This document shows, in pieces, positions 1 through 6,939 of a stretch of 11,959 bases of DNA. Numbering within the stretch: the stretch's first letter is position 1; every line of letters begins with the position of its first letter. The translations under genes were made by a program, and so were the position numbers. Under the pieces are notes generated by a model. That model saw nothing but the letters and a program-made list of their open reading frames with translations, ran no database searches and was not told the origin of the DNA. Source of the stretch: Candidatus Peregrinibacteria bacterium (GTDB lineage: Bacteria > Patescibacteriota > Gracilibacteria > UBA1369 > LOWO2-01-FULL-3); the NCBI GenBank assembly GCA_018664365.1, contig JABJOK010000054.1:1-11959 (forward strand), written 5' to 3'.

Positions 1-2
1 AA

Positions 3-674
3 ATTGCACGTCAATATATGAAGGAGCCTTTAAGAGTGGAGATCGCTAGTCCTGGAACAACTGCAGACAAGATCGATCAAGAAGTTTTCATAGTTCCGAA
101 GGAGGACAAAATGAGTTTGCTTAAGAGACTTTTAGGCGAGTATGAAGGGGCTGTATTGGTCTTTAGTCGTACTAAGTATGGTGCTAAAAATATAGCTAAA
201 AAGATACGTCAGATGGGGTATTCCGCTGATGAGATCCATTCAAATAGATCACAGAATCAACGGCAGAATGCGTTGAAGAATTTTACTACAGGGAAATGTC
301 GTATTTTAGTTGCGACAGATATTGCTGCTCGTGGAATTGATGTGGATGATATTGAATTGGTTGTTAATTTTGATCTGCCTACCCAGATTGAGGATTATAC
401 TCATCGTATTGGTAGAACAGGGCGTGCGGGAAGATCTGGAAAGGCTATCTCGTTTGCTGTACCTGAGCAGAAAGGAGATATTGCACAGATCCAACAGTTG
501 ATTAAGCTTACTTTGCCGATTAAGGCACCTTGTGGGAAAAAACTTCAGGCTATTAAGCCATCTGCAACTGCTCCTAGACTGAATCAACAGAAGAATAGGG
601 GGCAACGTAGAGGAGGAGGTTCAGGACGTTCTAATTCTGGAGGAGGAAGGCATCAGCCTAGACGTAGGAGATAG
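3..674 (+). CDS. DEAD-box ATP-dependent RNA helicase, C-terminal part (5' end outside window)
   Basis: This is the second RecA-like domain of a DEAD-box RNA helicase, an enzyme that unwinds or remodels RNA in ribosome assembly, decay or cold adaptation. The frame is open from the left edge (I-A-R-Q-Y precedes the first ATG at 18), so the ATG is internal and the ATPase domain with the DEAD box lies outside the window. Counting from that ATG, motif IV appears as VLVFSRT (about 46-52), motif V as ATDIAARGIDV (about 99-109) and motif VI as HRIGRTGRAGR (about 129-139). The tail after about residue 170 is basic and RGG-rich (RRGGGSGR, then RRRR at the end), typical of RhlE-like helicases that bind RNA through a disordered tail. 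The TAG stop directly abuts the stop of the convergent gene, with no spacer. The helicase assignment is firm; the subfamily is inferred. Confidence 0.93.
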   Translation: MARQYMKEPLRVEIASPGTTADKIDQEVFIVPKEDKMSLLKRLLGEYEGAVLVFSRTKYGAKNIAKKIRQMGYSADEIHSNRSQNQRQNALKNFTTGKCRILVATDIAARGIDVDDIELVVNFDLPTQIEDYTHRIGRTGRAGRSGKAISFAVPEQKGDIAQIQQLIKLTLPIKAPCGKKLQAIKPSATAPRLNQQKNRGQRRGGGSGRSNSGGGRHQPRRRR

Positions 675-968
675 TTATTGTAGCGTGATCATTACTTCTA
701 CCTTGTCGCCGCTGCTGATTTGTTCTTTTTTGCGCACATCTGATTTTACAGGAAGGACATATGTCCCTTTTTTCTCAGGGAATATACTTGTTTTCCATGC
801 TGTATTTCCAATTTTCGCTTCCACTGCGACTGCTCCAAATCCTCTTCGTGGCATTTCATTAAAAGCTTTGATTTGTTCGGAGATTTCTATGGAAATTGTC
901 ATAAAATGCCAAGCTGCCTTTCCTTTCCATCTCTCAACTGTTGATTTTAGTGTGAAGGTTGGTTCCAT
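675..968 (-). CDS. DUF1905 domain protein
   Basis: A 97-residue protein that matches the DUF1905 family from memory: an N-terminal strand (FTLKSTVERW), a hydrophobic central stretch, the motif WKTSIFPEKKGTYVLPVKSDVRK at about 58-80 and the closing GDKVEVMI. DUF1905 proteins are small beta-barrel-like domains of unknown biochemical role, sometimes fused to a YdeI-like domain, which is absent here. It starts at ATG 968, 21 bases downstream of the iron-permease gene on the same strand, so it is probably the last gene of that transcript. No Shine-Dalgarno sequence is visible. Its stop (TAA) abuts the stop of the convergent helicase gene. The position next to metal transporters may be meaningful, but nothing in the protein itself suggests metal binding. 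Confidence 0.8.
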   Translation of the reverse strand: MEPTFTLKSTVERWKGKAAWHFMTISIEISEQIKAFNEMPRRGFGAVAVEAKIGNTAWKTSIFPEKKGTYVLPVKSDVRKKEQISSGDKVEVMITLQ

Positions 969-989
969 GGCTGGATTGTATCATGGAGG

Positions 990-1811
990 CTATGCAACTT
1001 TTTTTGCCTTTCTGTACCAATATGCAAAAAACAGTGCTGTGTATGAATATTGTATTATGAACTGAATCCATTCAGGCTTTGAGTACCATCCGAATAGCAC
1101 ATATAAAGGAAGGCCAATTAGACCTTCTTTGTGATAAAAGGGTGTTTTTGAGAGGTCGAAGGCTTTTTTGAAGATGAAGCTATCTTCTTTTAGGATTTCC
1201 ATGCTTTTTAGTGCTGAAAGGCCTTCATGAACGCTATATCCCATTAAGAATCCTGCTTGAATTATTAGGTAAAAAAGAGTGATTAAGAAGATTGTTTTCA
1301 GCTTTATTTTTACTAAGGAGTGATGAATTAATACCACCAGAATGATTGAAACTATTGACCCTGCGATGATGGGAAGTACTTCATACTTTCCTGCGAATGC
1401 AAAGATTGCCAGTTCTGCTCCTTCTCTAGCAATCATAAATGTAGAGAGGAGTAAAATTCCTTTTTTTGATAGATTAATAGCAGCTTTATTTTCAATGTGC
1501 TTTTTGATCTCGCTTCCGTGGTTAATTATCCAAACGATGAAGGTGGTGATTAATATTACTGCAATAAGGCTTGCAAGGCTTTCCCATAGCTTTGCGGTTG
1601 TGTCGATTCCCCCAATTGATGAGGAGAGTATCATTAGGAAAAGTCCAAATATTACTGAAGCAATCAATCCTATTGATGTCCCATGCCATACACTTTTTTT
1701 AAGATTTCTATTATCTGTTTTGTCGAGAAATTTTAGAAGAATGGCTATAATTAAAAATGCTTCCAGGCTTTCTCTAAAGGACATTATTGAGGCTTGTATA
1801 AAAGTTTCCAT
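990..1811 (-). CDS. FTR1-family iron permease
   Basis: A 273-residue multi-spanning membrane protein of the FTR1/EfeU iron-transport family, which moves iron across the cytoplasmic membrane. Two copies of the family's R-E-x-x-E motif are visible: RESLE at residues 13-17 in the first membrane helix (REGLE is usual; Ser replaces Gly) and REGAE at 129-133 in the central helix. About seven hydrophobic segments follow the family layout, and the length is normal for bacterial EfeU/FTR1 proteins. There is no partner such as EfeO, EfeB or a multicopper oxidase in the window, so how iron is presented to it is unknown. The gene starts at ATG 1811, 12 bases after the stop of the upstream mntP-like gene, which implies co-transcription. 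No Shine-Dalgarno sequence precedes it. Family assignment is firm; the substrate (ferrous or ferric iron) is inferred. Confidence 0.9.
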   Translation of the reverse strand: METFIQASIMSFRESLEAFLIIAILLKFLDKTDNRNLKKSVWHGTSIGLIASVIFGLFLMILSSSIGGIDTTAKLWESLASLIAVILITTFIVWIINHGSEIKKHIENKAAINLSKKGILLLSTFMIAREGAELAIFAFAGKYEVLPIIAGSIVSIILVVLIHHSLVKIKLKTIFLITLFYLIIQAGFLMGYSVHEGLSALKSMEILKEDSFIFKKAFDLSKTPFYHKEGLIGLPLYVLFGWYSKPEWIQFIIQYSYTALFFAYWYRKAKKVA

Positions 1812-1823
1812 AAAATAAATGAG

Positions 1824-2384
1824 TTAAAAGTTGAATACGCCGTGTTCGTAGGCGATTTTGAGTCCGATTAGAATAAGCAGTATCCCTCCAATTAATTCGG
1901 CTTTATTCTTTAAAGCTTTTTTACAAAGTTTTCCGAGATAAATTCCCCCTGCCGAAAATGTAAAGGCTACAATTCCTATTATTGTTGATGTAAATATAAC
2001 AGATTTGTCTAGTAGTGCGTAGCTTAAGCCTATTCCAAGAGCATCGATGCTTGTTGCAATTGCCAATATAAATAAAGTTTTGTGAGTGAAAGAAAACTTA
2101 GTGCATTCTGTTTTTTTGAATGAATTGAAGATCATTTTCCCTCCAATAAATACGAGAAGTCCGAGTGCTATCCAATGATCGAAGGAGTCGATTATTTCAC
2201 TAAAAACTATTCCGCTTTTCCAGCCTAATACAGTCATGAAGAATTGAAAGAACCCAAAATACAAGCCAATAGTGATGGAATCTTTCAGCTTTATTTTCTT
2301 CATAGATGAACCACCACTTATAGAAACAGTAAATGAATCCATGGCTAGGGCAATTGCTATTAGTACTGTATTTAGTAATTCCAT
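1824..2384 (-). CDS. mntP: MntP-type manganese efflux pump
   Basis: An integral membrane protein of the MntP (DUF204) family, which exports Mn2+ and protects against manganese excess. The two homologous halves are clear: helix 1 carries IALAMDSFTVSISGG near the N-terminus and the second half carries ATSIDALGIGLS, the aspartate-containing helices of the family. About six hydrophobic segments are present and the length (186 residues) is normal. The frame is open further upstream, to 2462, but I chose ATG 2384 because family members begin directly with the first helix and because the longer version would overlap the promoter of the divergent gene. ATG 2405 is a second possibility. It is the first gene of a three-gene minus-strand cluster with the iron permease and DUF1905 protein. 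I saw no clear yybP-ykoY-type manganese riboswitch in the short upstream region. Confidence 0.9.
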   Translation of the reverse strand: MELLNTVLIAIALAMDSFTVSISGGSSMKKIKLKDSITIGLYFGFFQFFMTVLGWKSGIVFSEIIDSFDHWIALGLLVFIGGKMIFNSFKKTECTKFSFTHKTLFILAIATSIDALGIGLSYALLDKSVIFTSTIIGIVAFTFSAGGIYLGKLCKKALKNKAELIGGILLILIGLKIAYEHGVFNF

Positions 2385-2455
2385 GTTATAAAAGGGCCTG
2401 TGCATCGTTAAAAAATCGGCTTTTATCTTAAGCGAAGTTTGTTCAAAAAGATATA

Positions 2456-2483
2456 TTGACAAATGCGAACACGGTGCTATAAT
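2456..2483 (+). promoter_or_regulatory. sigma70-type promoter for the 628-residue protein gene
   Basis: A perfect -35 box TTGACA (2456-2461) and a perfect -10 box TATAAT (2478-2483) are separated by 16 bases. Transcription should start near 2490, leaving a leader of about 20 bases with no Shine-Dalgarno sequence before ATG 2510. This is the best consensus promoter in the window and predicts strong constitutive expression. Confidence 0.85.
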
Positions 2484-2509
2484 TAAGTATTACAACTAAC
2501 CATATTACT

Positions 2510-4396
2510 ATGGCTGTCGGAGAAAACCCTGATGGAGCTTATAAATTGGACGTCAATCCAAGTTTTGCAAGTTTCCAAAATGTAGAGGTAACAAAGGTTG
2601 ATGAAACTAAGCCTTGGAAACCTCCAGTTGAAGTTTCTGTAACTAAAGCTGATGGAAGTACTGAAATTATTGATGCAAGTACTCCATTTTTTACTTTTGA
2701 AGGTGCTGATGGAGGAAAATTAATTGTATCAGCTGCTACAGCTGGTCATATTGATGATCTTCATATTAAAGGAACAGATGCAGGTAGCAAATTTGCTCAT
2801 GGTAGTCTTGAAGATCTATTTACGGATGTTCAAGATAAATTGCCGGCTGATGTAGCAACTACTCCTGGAGTTTCTGCATTTTCTATGGAAATGGGAAAGA
2901 ATATGGGAAAAGAAGGAATCGCTTCTATGACTGAACTTCAAGAAGGAGGTATTATTTCTGCTGCAGATGTTGCATTAGCTGAATCAGTTCGTACACAGGT
3001 ATATGAACTAAATAAATCTGGAGATGCAGCTGCAAAGGAGGCTTTTGTTGCTGATTTTACTTCTAAGAATCCTGGATCAAGAATTCAATTTCAACTTGTA
3101 CGTGGAACTGTATTAGTTCCAATAGTTGATACTCCTAAGCGTACTACAACAAAGTTATTCTCAGTATTTGGTCCTGCAGGAGAAAATACTAAAGCTATGT
3201 GGACTGCTGCTCCTGGACGTTATATGCCTAAGCATCCAAATCCAACTCAGTTTAGTGCTGAAGAAATGGCTTCAGGTTCTTTTGAAGAATCTGCTAATGC
3301 TTGGTTTGATACAGTCATGCTTACTGGAAATGAGCCAGAAGTTTCAGAAACAGAGGTTGTTGCTGCTGATGTTGTGGATGAAGTAAAAAGTGATGCTGTA
3401 GAAAGTGTTACTCTTCAGGATCCAGTTAAATTATTCTCTCAACTACTAGGTAGTGCTGAATACCGTGATGGAGTTATTAGGTTGCGTACTGCAGGTGAAA
3501 GAGAGGCAATAAGTGCTGTAAAGGCTGGAGTTGAAACTGCTGCTAAAAAGCGTTTGAATGAGTTGAAAAGTGCTTCTGCGATGGCTGCTCTTGGTGAGAC
3601 AGACATTAAAACTGCTCAAAGACGTGGTAAGGAGTGGGGAATGGCGCTTAAGGCCGTTTCTGAAGTTAGCCTAGATGTTGACGGAGAAGTAAAAACTGTT
3701 TCTGTTGGTGAGGCTTTGAATGTTTTGACTGCAGAAGGAATGAAAGAAAAGGCAGAGGAAATAGCAACTCTCGAGAGTTCTTTAGTTGATGCTGAGGTTC
3801 GAGTTAATGCTCTTTTAGACGGGATTGCTGCTGACTTGGAAGTTAGAAAAGATGATCCTGAATTCCAGGCTGCTCTTGCTGTTTGGGGAAATTCTCCTGA
3901 TTCAAAGGGAGGTAGGGGTGTTGATGAAAAAGGATTCCATGCTGGTATCATTCATTACTTTGAGTATAGAGCAAGTAAAGAAAAGGCTGGTAGATATAAG
4001 AGAGAAGCTGATGGAGCTTTTGGTATCGATGGTTTTATTGAGCATTCTAAGGATTTAGAGGCTTATGTTCAGCCTGGTGCTGACTTAAAATCTATGCCTG
4101 AAGTGCAAAACTTTGCTCGATTGACTGATGAAAATGGGCGAGAAAGACTTCTTCTTTCAACTGATAGATTCACTATTTCTGCATTCAAATGGGAAGATCA
4201 AGATAGCTTAGGTATTATTACAGTTCTCCCAAATTCGAATCCTGACCCTAAGGGAAAAAATGCTAAAAGATTTGAAAAGATGCTTATGGCAGAAATTAAA
4301 AATACATCTAATGATAAGGGATATCTAAATCATTTAGGAGAGGAAAGACGTTTAGTTGATGCAGATGATCAATTTGCTGGATTACTGGACGCGTAA
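2510..4396 (+). CDS. uncharacterised 628-residue cysteine-free protein
   Basis: I do not recognise this protein. It starts at ATG 2510 (M-A-V-G-E-N) behind a consensus promoter and ends just before a strong terminator, so it is a single-gene, probably highly expressed unit. There is no signal peptide and no membrane helix, suggesting a cytoplasmic protein. It contains no cysteine at all. By eye there are three parts. Residues 1-270 are beta-rich and contain the stretch TAAPGRYMPKHP (232-243) followed by an aromatic W-F-D segment. An acidic, valine-rich linker spans about 275-298. Residues about 300-460 are Ala/Glu/Lys-rich and look helical, perhaps coiled coil, and are followed by a mixed C-terminal domain with ISAFKWEDQDSLGIITVLP (556-574). 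A structural or abundant housekeeping role is possible, but no function can be assigned. Confidence 0.85.
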   Translation: MAVGENPDGAYKLDVNPSFASFQNVEVTKVDETKPWKPPVEVSVTKADGSTEIIDASTPFFTFEGADGGKLIVSAATAGHIDDLHIKGTDAGSKFAHGSLEDLFTDVQDKLPADVATTPGVSAFSMEMGKNMGKEGIASMTELQEGGIISAADVALAESVRTQVYELNKSGDAAAKEAFVADFTSKNPGSRIQFQLVRGTVLVPIVDTPKRTTTKLFSVFGPAGENTKAMWTAAPGRYMPKHPNPTQFSAEEMASGSFEESANAWFDTVMLTGNEPEVSETEVVAADVVDEVKSDAVESVTLQDPVKLFSQLLGSAEYRDGVIRLRTAGEREAISAVKAGVETAAKKRLNELKSASAMAALGETDIKTAQRRGKEWGMALKAVSEVSLDVDGEVKTVSVGEALNVLTAEGMKEKAEEIATLESSLVDAEVRVNALLDGIAADLEVRKDDPEFQAALAVWGNSPDSKGGRGVDEKGFHAGIIHYFEYRASKEKAGRYKREADGAFGIDGFIEHSKDLEAYVQPGADLKSMPEVQNFARLTDENGRERLLLSTDRFTISAFKWEDQDSLGIITVLPNSNPDPKGKNAKRFEKMLMAEIKNTSNDKGYLNHLGEERRLVDADDQFAGLLDA

Positions 4397-4412
4397 ATTT
4401 AATTGTTATTAA

Positions 4413-4448
4413 AGAAGCATTTCCTGAAGAGGAGGTGCTTCTTTTTTT
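4413..4448 (+). terminator. strong intrinsic terminator after the 628-residue protein gene
   Basis: A hairpin with a 13-bp stem (AGAAGCA at 4413-4419 pairing with TGCTTCT at 4436-4442, continued by tttcct at 4420-4425 with aggagg at 4430-4435, including two G-T pairs) closes a GAAG tetraloop and is followed by a run of seven T residues. This is a classic Rho-independent terminator and the only strong one in the window. Confidence 0.93.
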
Positions 4449-4449
4449 G

Positions 4450-4458
4450 TGTTATAAT
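4450..4458 (+). promoter_or_regulatory. extended -10 promoter for the NUDT9-like gene
   Basis: TGTTATAAT (4450-4458) is an extended -10 element (TGn plus TATAAT) directly behind the preceding terminator. No good -35 box is placed 16-18 bases upstream. Transcription would start near 4465, giving a leader of about 20 bases without a Shine-Dalgarno sequence. A weaker alternative, GATAAT at 4466-4471, would give a shorter leader. Confidence 0.65.
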
Positions 4459-4485
4459 ATGTAGTGATAATATGAATAAATTTTT

Positions 4486-5397
4486 ATGTTAACTCCACGG
4501 ACTCCAGAGGGAAATTATACAGCTCCAGATATGATCAGACTGAGTAGTTTAATCATGGATCCTTCTAGAGAGCGGTCTTATTATAAAGAACTTGGTGGGA
4601 GACCTCCTGTTCCAGCTGATAAAGCTTTGTGGGGAGCTGATTATCCTGAATACAACCCTTTGAAAAATTGTGATAAACCTCCTCGTCCTGGAAAAAGTGA
4701 TCATTTGTATCCACAGACCCAAGCTGATCTTCTTGAAGAAGATCGACGTATTTGGACTGATGTGGGAGGAACATTTGATGAAACAGGAATGCCTTTAAGT
4801 CCTTTTAGAACAGGAATTGAAGGTAGAGGGGAGTGTCCAGGTATTGGGCCTGTTACGTGTGCTGATCCAGTTGTATTTCGTGTAAATCCAGAGTCGGGTA
4901 AATTGGAAATTCTTTTAATAGTCCGTGCTACGGATGGATTTTCAGCATTACCTGGAGGAAAGAGAGAACCGAAAGTTAATGAGAGTGGTAAAAGAGTTGG
5001 TTGGGAAACTGTGAATGAAACTTTAGTTAAAGAGCTTAGAGAGGAGACTGGTCTTTCAATTGATTCGGAAGAAGAGGATCGATGGGTTCAATTATATGAA
5101 GATGAATTTGTTATTGCGGGGGATTCTCGTGGTACTGATAATGCCTTGTTTGTTACTGCTCCAAAAGCAATCCTTCTTACTCCTGAGGAGGCTTCACAAG
5201 GTTTGCATCAAGAAGATGCTCAAGAGATAGAGCAGGTTAAATGGGTGGAAGTGAATCCTGATAATCTTTCTAGTCTTTTTTCTACACACCTTGATTATGT
5301 TCAAAGTGCGTTTGCGAGGTTACAGGAATTGAACGTGATAAACATAAGAGACGAGGTCAAAGATCCTGTGTTGGGAATTTTGGAAATGGAGGGGTAA
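4486..5397 (+). CDS. NUDT9-type ADP-ribose pyrophosphatase (Nudix hydrolase)
   Basis: A 303-residue Nudix hydrolase closest, from memory of the sequences, to human NUDT9 and the NUDT9-H domain of TRPM2. It would cleave ADP-ribose to AMP and ribose 5-phosphate in the cytoplasm. NUDT9-specific features appear in order: VPADKALWGADYPEYNP (42-58, compare NUDT9 VPDDK...WPDYKPV), FRTGIEGRG (107-115), CADPVVFR (125-132), the Nudix segment, DSRGTDNA (213-220) and VKWVEVN (251-257). The Nudix helix reads E-x7-KELREETGL (E174 to L190), with Lys where Arg is usual. About ten extra residues lie between the GG at 157-158 and the box. It stands alone between a terminator and a hairpin, with an extended -10 promoter. 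The start at ATG 4486 has no ribosome-binding site, like all genes here. The Nudix call is firm and the NUDT9 subfamily strong; the substrate is inferred. Confidence 0.9.
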   Translation: MLTPRTPEGNYTAPDMIRLSSLIMDPSRERSYYKELGGRPPVPADKALWGADYPEYNPLKNCDKPPRPGKSDHLYPQTQADLLEEDRRIWTDVGGTFDETGMPLSPFRTGIEGRGECPGIGPVTCADPVVFRVNPESGKLEILLIVRATDGFSALPGGKREPKVNESGKRVGWETVNETLVKELREETGLSIDSEEEDRWVQLYEDEFVIAGDSRGTDNALFVTAPKAILLTPEEASQGLHQEDAQEIEQVKWVEVNPDNLSSLFSTHLDYVQSAFARLQELNVINIRDEVKDPVLGILEMEG

Positions 5398-5411
5398 GAT
5401 ATTTTTTAGTT

Positions 5412-5441
5412 TATTTTCATTTAGGTAGCTGGATGAAAATA
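5412..5441. other. intergenic hairpin downstream of the NUDT9-like gene
   Basis: TATTTTCAT (5412-5420) and ATGAAAATA (5433-5441) are a perfect 9-bp inverted repeat around a 12-base loop. No T run follows on either strand, so it is not a standard intrinsic terminator. It may protect the 3' end of the upstream mRNA or bind a regulator of the following ligase gene. The structure is clearly visible; its role is unknown. Confidence 0.5.
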
Positions 5442-5482
5442 GAGATGTGGTGATTGATTGATTTTGTGTTACCCTGTTTTAG

Positions 5483-6610
5483 ATGAAAGATTCTTTTGCC
5501 TTAAATAGTGGAGATAGTGATGATCCTTTGCCTATATCTGAAAAAGTTGAGAAAAGGTTAACCCGGGAGGATATAAGGGGGATTTTTGTTGATAGCTGCA
5601 GAGAGGGGCAAAAAATAGGAATTGAGGTTGAGAAAATTGGTATTAGAGCTGATAAAATTTCAGCCCCAACTTATCGTGGTAAGCGTGGATATTTAGCTAT
5701 TCTTGGTAAATTGTATCAGGAGCTGGGGTGGCAGATTATTAAGCAGGAAGGAAGGTTCATTATGAGTATGGATAGGTGCGGAGCGCGACTTGATTTAGAG
5801 TCGGATGGTAGAATTGAATTGGCAGGGACTCCGCATGAGTCGTTGCATGATTTGGTGAGAGAATTTCGTATTCATCAAAATGAGATTAAAGAGATTTCTG
5901 ATTTATTTGGTATTACGTGGTTAGGAGTGGGATATCATCCTTTTAGTGCAAATAGGGAGTTAGAGGATGTTCCTGACCCAAGGAAGGAGATGCTTATTCA
6001 GTATTTAGAGAGTGTAAAGAAAAAAACTGGTAATGATTTTGGCCTGGCTTGGTTTAAAAAAACTGCCGGTATTCATGTTAATATGGATTATTCTTCTGAA
6101 AAAGATTTTGCTCGTAAGACAAAAATTTTAACGAAGATAGCACCAGTGATCAGTGCTATTTTTATGAACTCTCCTTTTTCAAAAAAGAAATTTTCTGATC
6201 ATGTTGGATTTAGAACGCACGTTGTGAATAATACAGGGTTGCCTCAATTTGATTTTGATTCAGAATTGTATCATTCTGACTTTGGTTTTGATGCCTGGAT
6301 AGATCATATTTTGTCACTGCCGCTTTTTCTTTTAAAAAAGGATGATAAATGGACCCTTGGTGAGGGAACTTTTGGTGAGTATGTTGAAAATGGATACAAG
6401 GGGAATTATGCGACTAAGAATGATTTTGATTTGCATATGAAATCGGTTTGGAAGGATTTGAAAGTAAAATCGGTGATTGAATTGAGATGTATTGATAGTT
6501 TGCCTCCGCATTTGGTCCCAAGTGTGCCAGCCCTGCTTAAGGGGCTTATGTATGATGAAGAGGCTTTATCTTACTTGGAAAAGCTCACGGATGCATGGAC
6601 ATATGATTAA
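5483..6610 (+). CDS. gshA: glutamate-cysteine ligase (plant/alphaproteobacterial type), cut short by in-frame TAA
   Basis: The ATP-dependent ligase that joins glutamate and cysteine, the first step of glutathione-type thiol synthesis, in the class shared by plants and alphaproteobacteria. Visible family features are GIEVEK (46-51), LESDGRIELAGTPHESLHD (105-123), TAGIHVNMDYSSE (194-206), NSPF (229-232) and the IELRCID segment (332-338). The open frame ends at TAA 6608-6610 after residue 375, inside a helix that family members continue; the next 93 codons in the same frame carry the missing C-terminus (separate entry). The active-site regions listed are all before the stop, so residual activity is conceivable but the C-terminal helices would be absent. 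ATG 5483 is preceded by TGTTACCCT (5467-5475), a weak extended -10 that would make the mRNA almost leaderless. No second-step enzyme (GshB) is present. A related gamma-glutamyl ligase such as EgtA is an alternative. Confidence 0.85.
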   Translation: MKDSFALNSGDSDDPLPISEKVEKRLTREDIRGIFVDSCREGQKIGIEVEKIGIRADKISAPTYRGKRGYLAILGKLYQELGWQIIKQEGRFIMSMDRCGARLDLESDGRIELAGTPHESLHDLVREFRIHQNEIKEISDLFGITWLGVGYHPFSANRELEDVPDPRKEMLIQYLESVKKKTGNDFGLAWFKKTAGIHVNMDYSSEKDFARKTKILTKIAPVISAIFMNSPFSKKKFSDHVGFRTHVVNNTGLPQFDFDSELYHSDFGFDAWIDHILSLPLFLLKKDDKWTLGEGTFGEYVENGYKGNYATKNDFDLHMKSVWKDLKVKSVIELRCIDSLPPHLVPSVPALLKGLMYDEEALSYLEKLTDAWTYD

Positions 6611-6892
6611 TTTTCAGAACTTAGGTTAGATGTTGCAAAGAGAGGGCTTCAGACAGATTTTAGAGGAGACAAGGTGTTAGATTTGGCAAAAACTTTTATT
6701 GATTTGGCTGAGGTTTCTTTGAAAAAAGATAGAATCTGTGATTACTTTGGTGAAGATGAAAGTATTTACCTTAGGCCTATCAAGGAGCTTGTCTTCGGCT
6801 TTGGTGGTTCTCCATCAGAATGGCTTTTGGAGCAATGGGCTGGGCGATGGAGAAAAAACTTCTATCCTGTGATTGAATGGTTGCAGTATTGA
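6611..6892 (+). pseudogene. gshA: C-terminal remainder of the glutamate-cysteine ligase, in frame behind a stop codon
   Basis: Directly after TAA 6608-6610 the ligase frame stays open for 93 codons to a TGA at 6890-6892. Its translation matches the C-terminal region of alphaproteobacterial-type ligases: FRGDKVLDLAK corresponds to the family's FRG-x-TVLDLA, LRPIKELV to LDPLEEI, and SPSEWLLEQWAGRW to TPAEELLE-x-YHGPW, with the expected Y at the end. The join with the upstream part needs no frame shift, and the stop falls where the family usually has Glu, so GAA to TAA would explain it. A GTG at 6674 with an AGAGGAGA just upstream could in principle restart translation, but that purine run is part of the conserved FRG codons. 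Decayed gene, stop-codon read-through and assembly error are all open. Confidence 0.8.
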
Positions 6893-6903
6893 TTCTTCTA
6901 TAC

Positions 6904-6932
6904 TGGCTCTCTAGGCTGGTCGCTGTTCGAAC
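6904..6932 (+). repeat. intergenic repeat, copy 1 (29-base core)
   Basis: Starts with TGGCTC and ends with CGAAC, 29 bases, like the other four copies. It differs from the best-matching copy (11411) at 5 of 29 positions. It fills most of the short gap between the convergent ligase remainder and DUF2177 gene. In the TGG frame it reads WLSRLVAVRT. Confidence 0.7.
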
Positions 6933-6939
6933 TATATTT

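Noticed and set aside
2385..2462. N-terminal extension of MntP to 2462.
   Set aside because: The family starts directly with the first membrane helix, and the extension overlaps the promoter of the divergent gene.
3616..3951. Antisense open frame of 111 codons within the 628-residue protein gene.
   Set aside because: It is fully covered by the strongly supported sense gene, has no promoter, and its composition mirrors the sense codons.
6674..6892. A separate 72-residue gene starting at GTG 6674 with an AGAGGAGA upstream.
   Set aside because: The sequence before the GTG, back to the stop at 6608, continues to match the ligase family in the same frame, and the purine run encodes conserved residues. 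No other gene here uses a Shine-Dalgarno start.
6904..6932. Repeat as the 3' end of a tRNA: the reverse complement begins GTTCG and ends GAGCCA.
   Set aside because: From GTTC to CCA there are 29 bases in every copy, five more than in a tRNA. The conserved A after GTTCR is missing in most copies, and no T-stem or rest of a tRNA can be folded.
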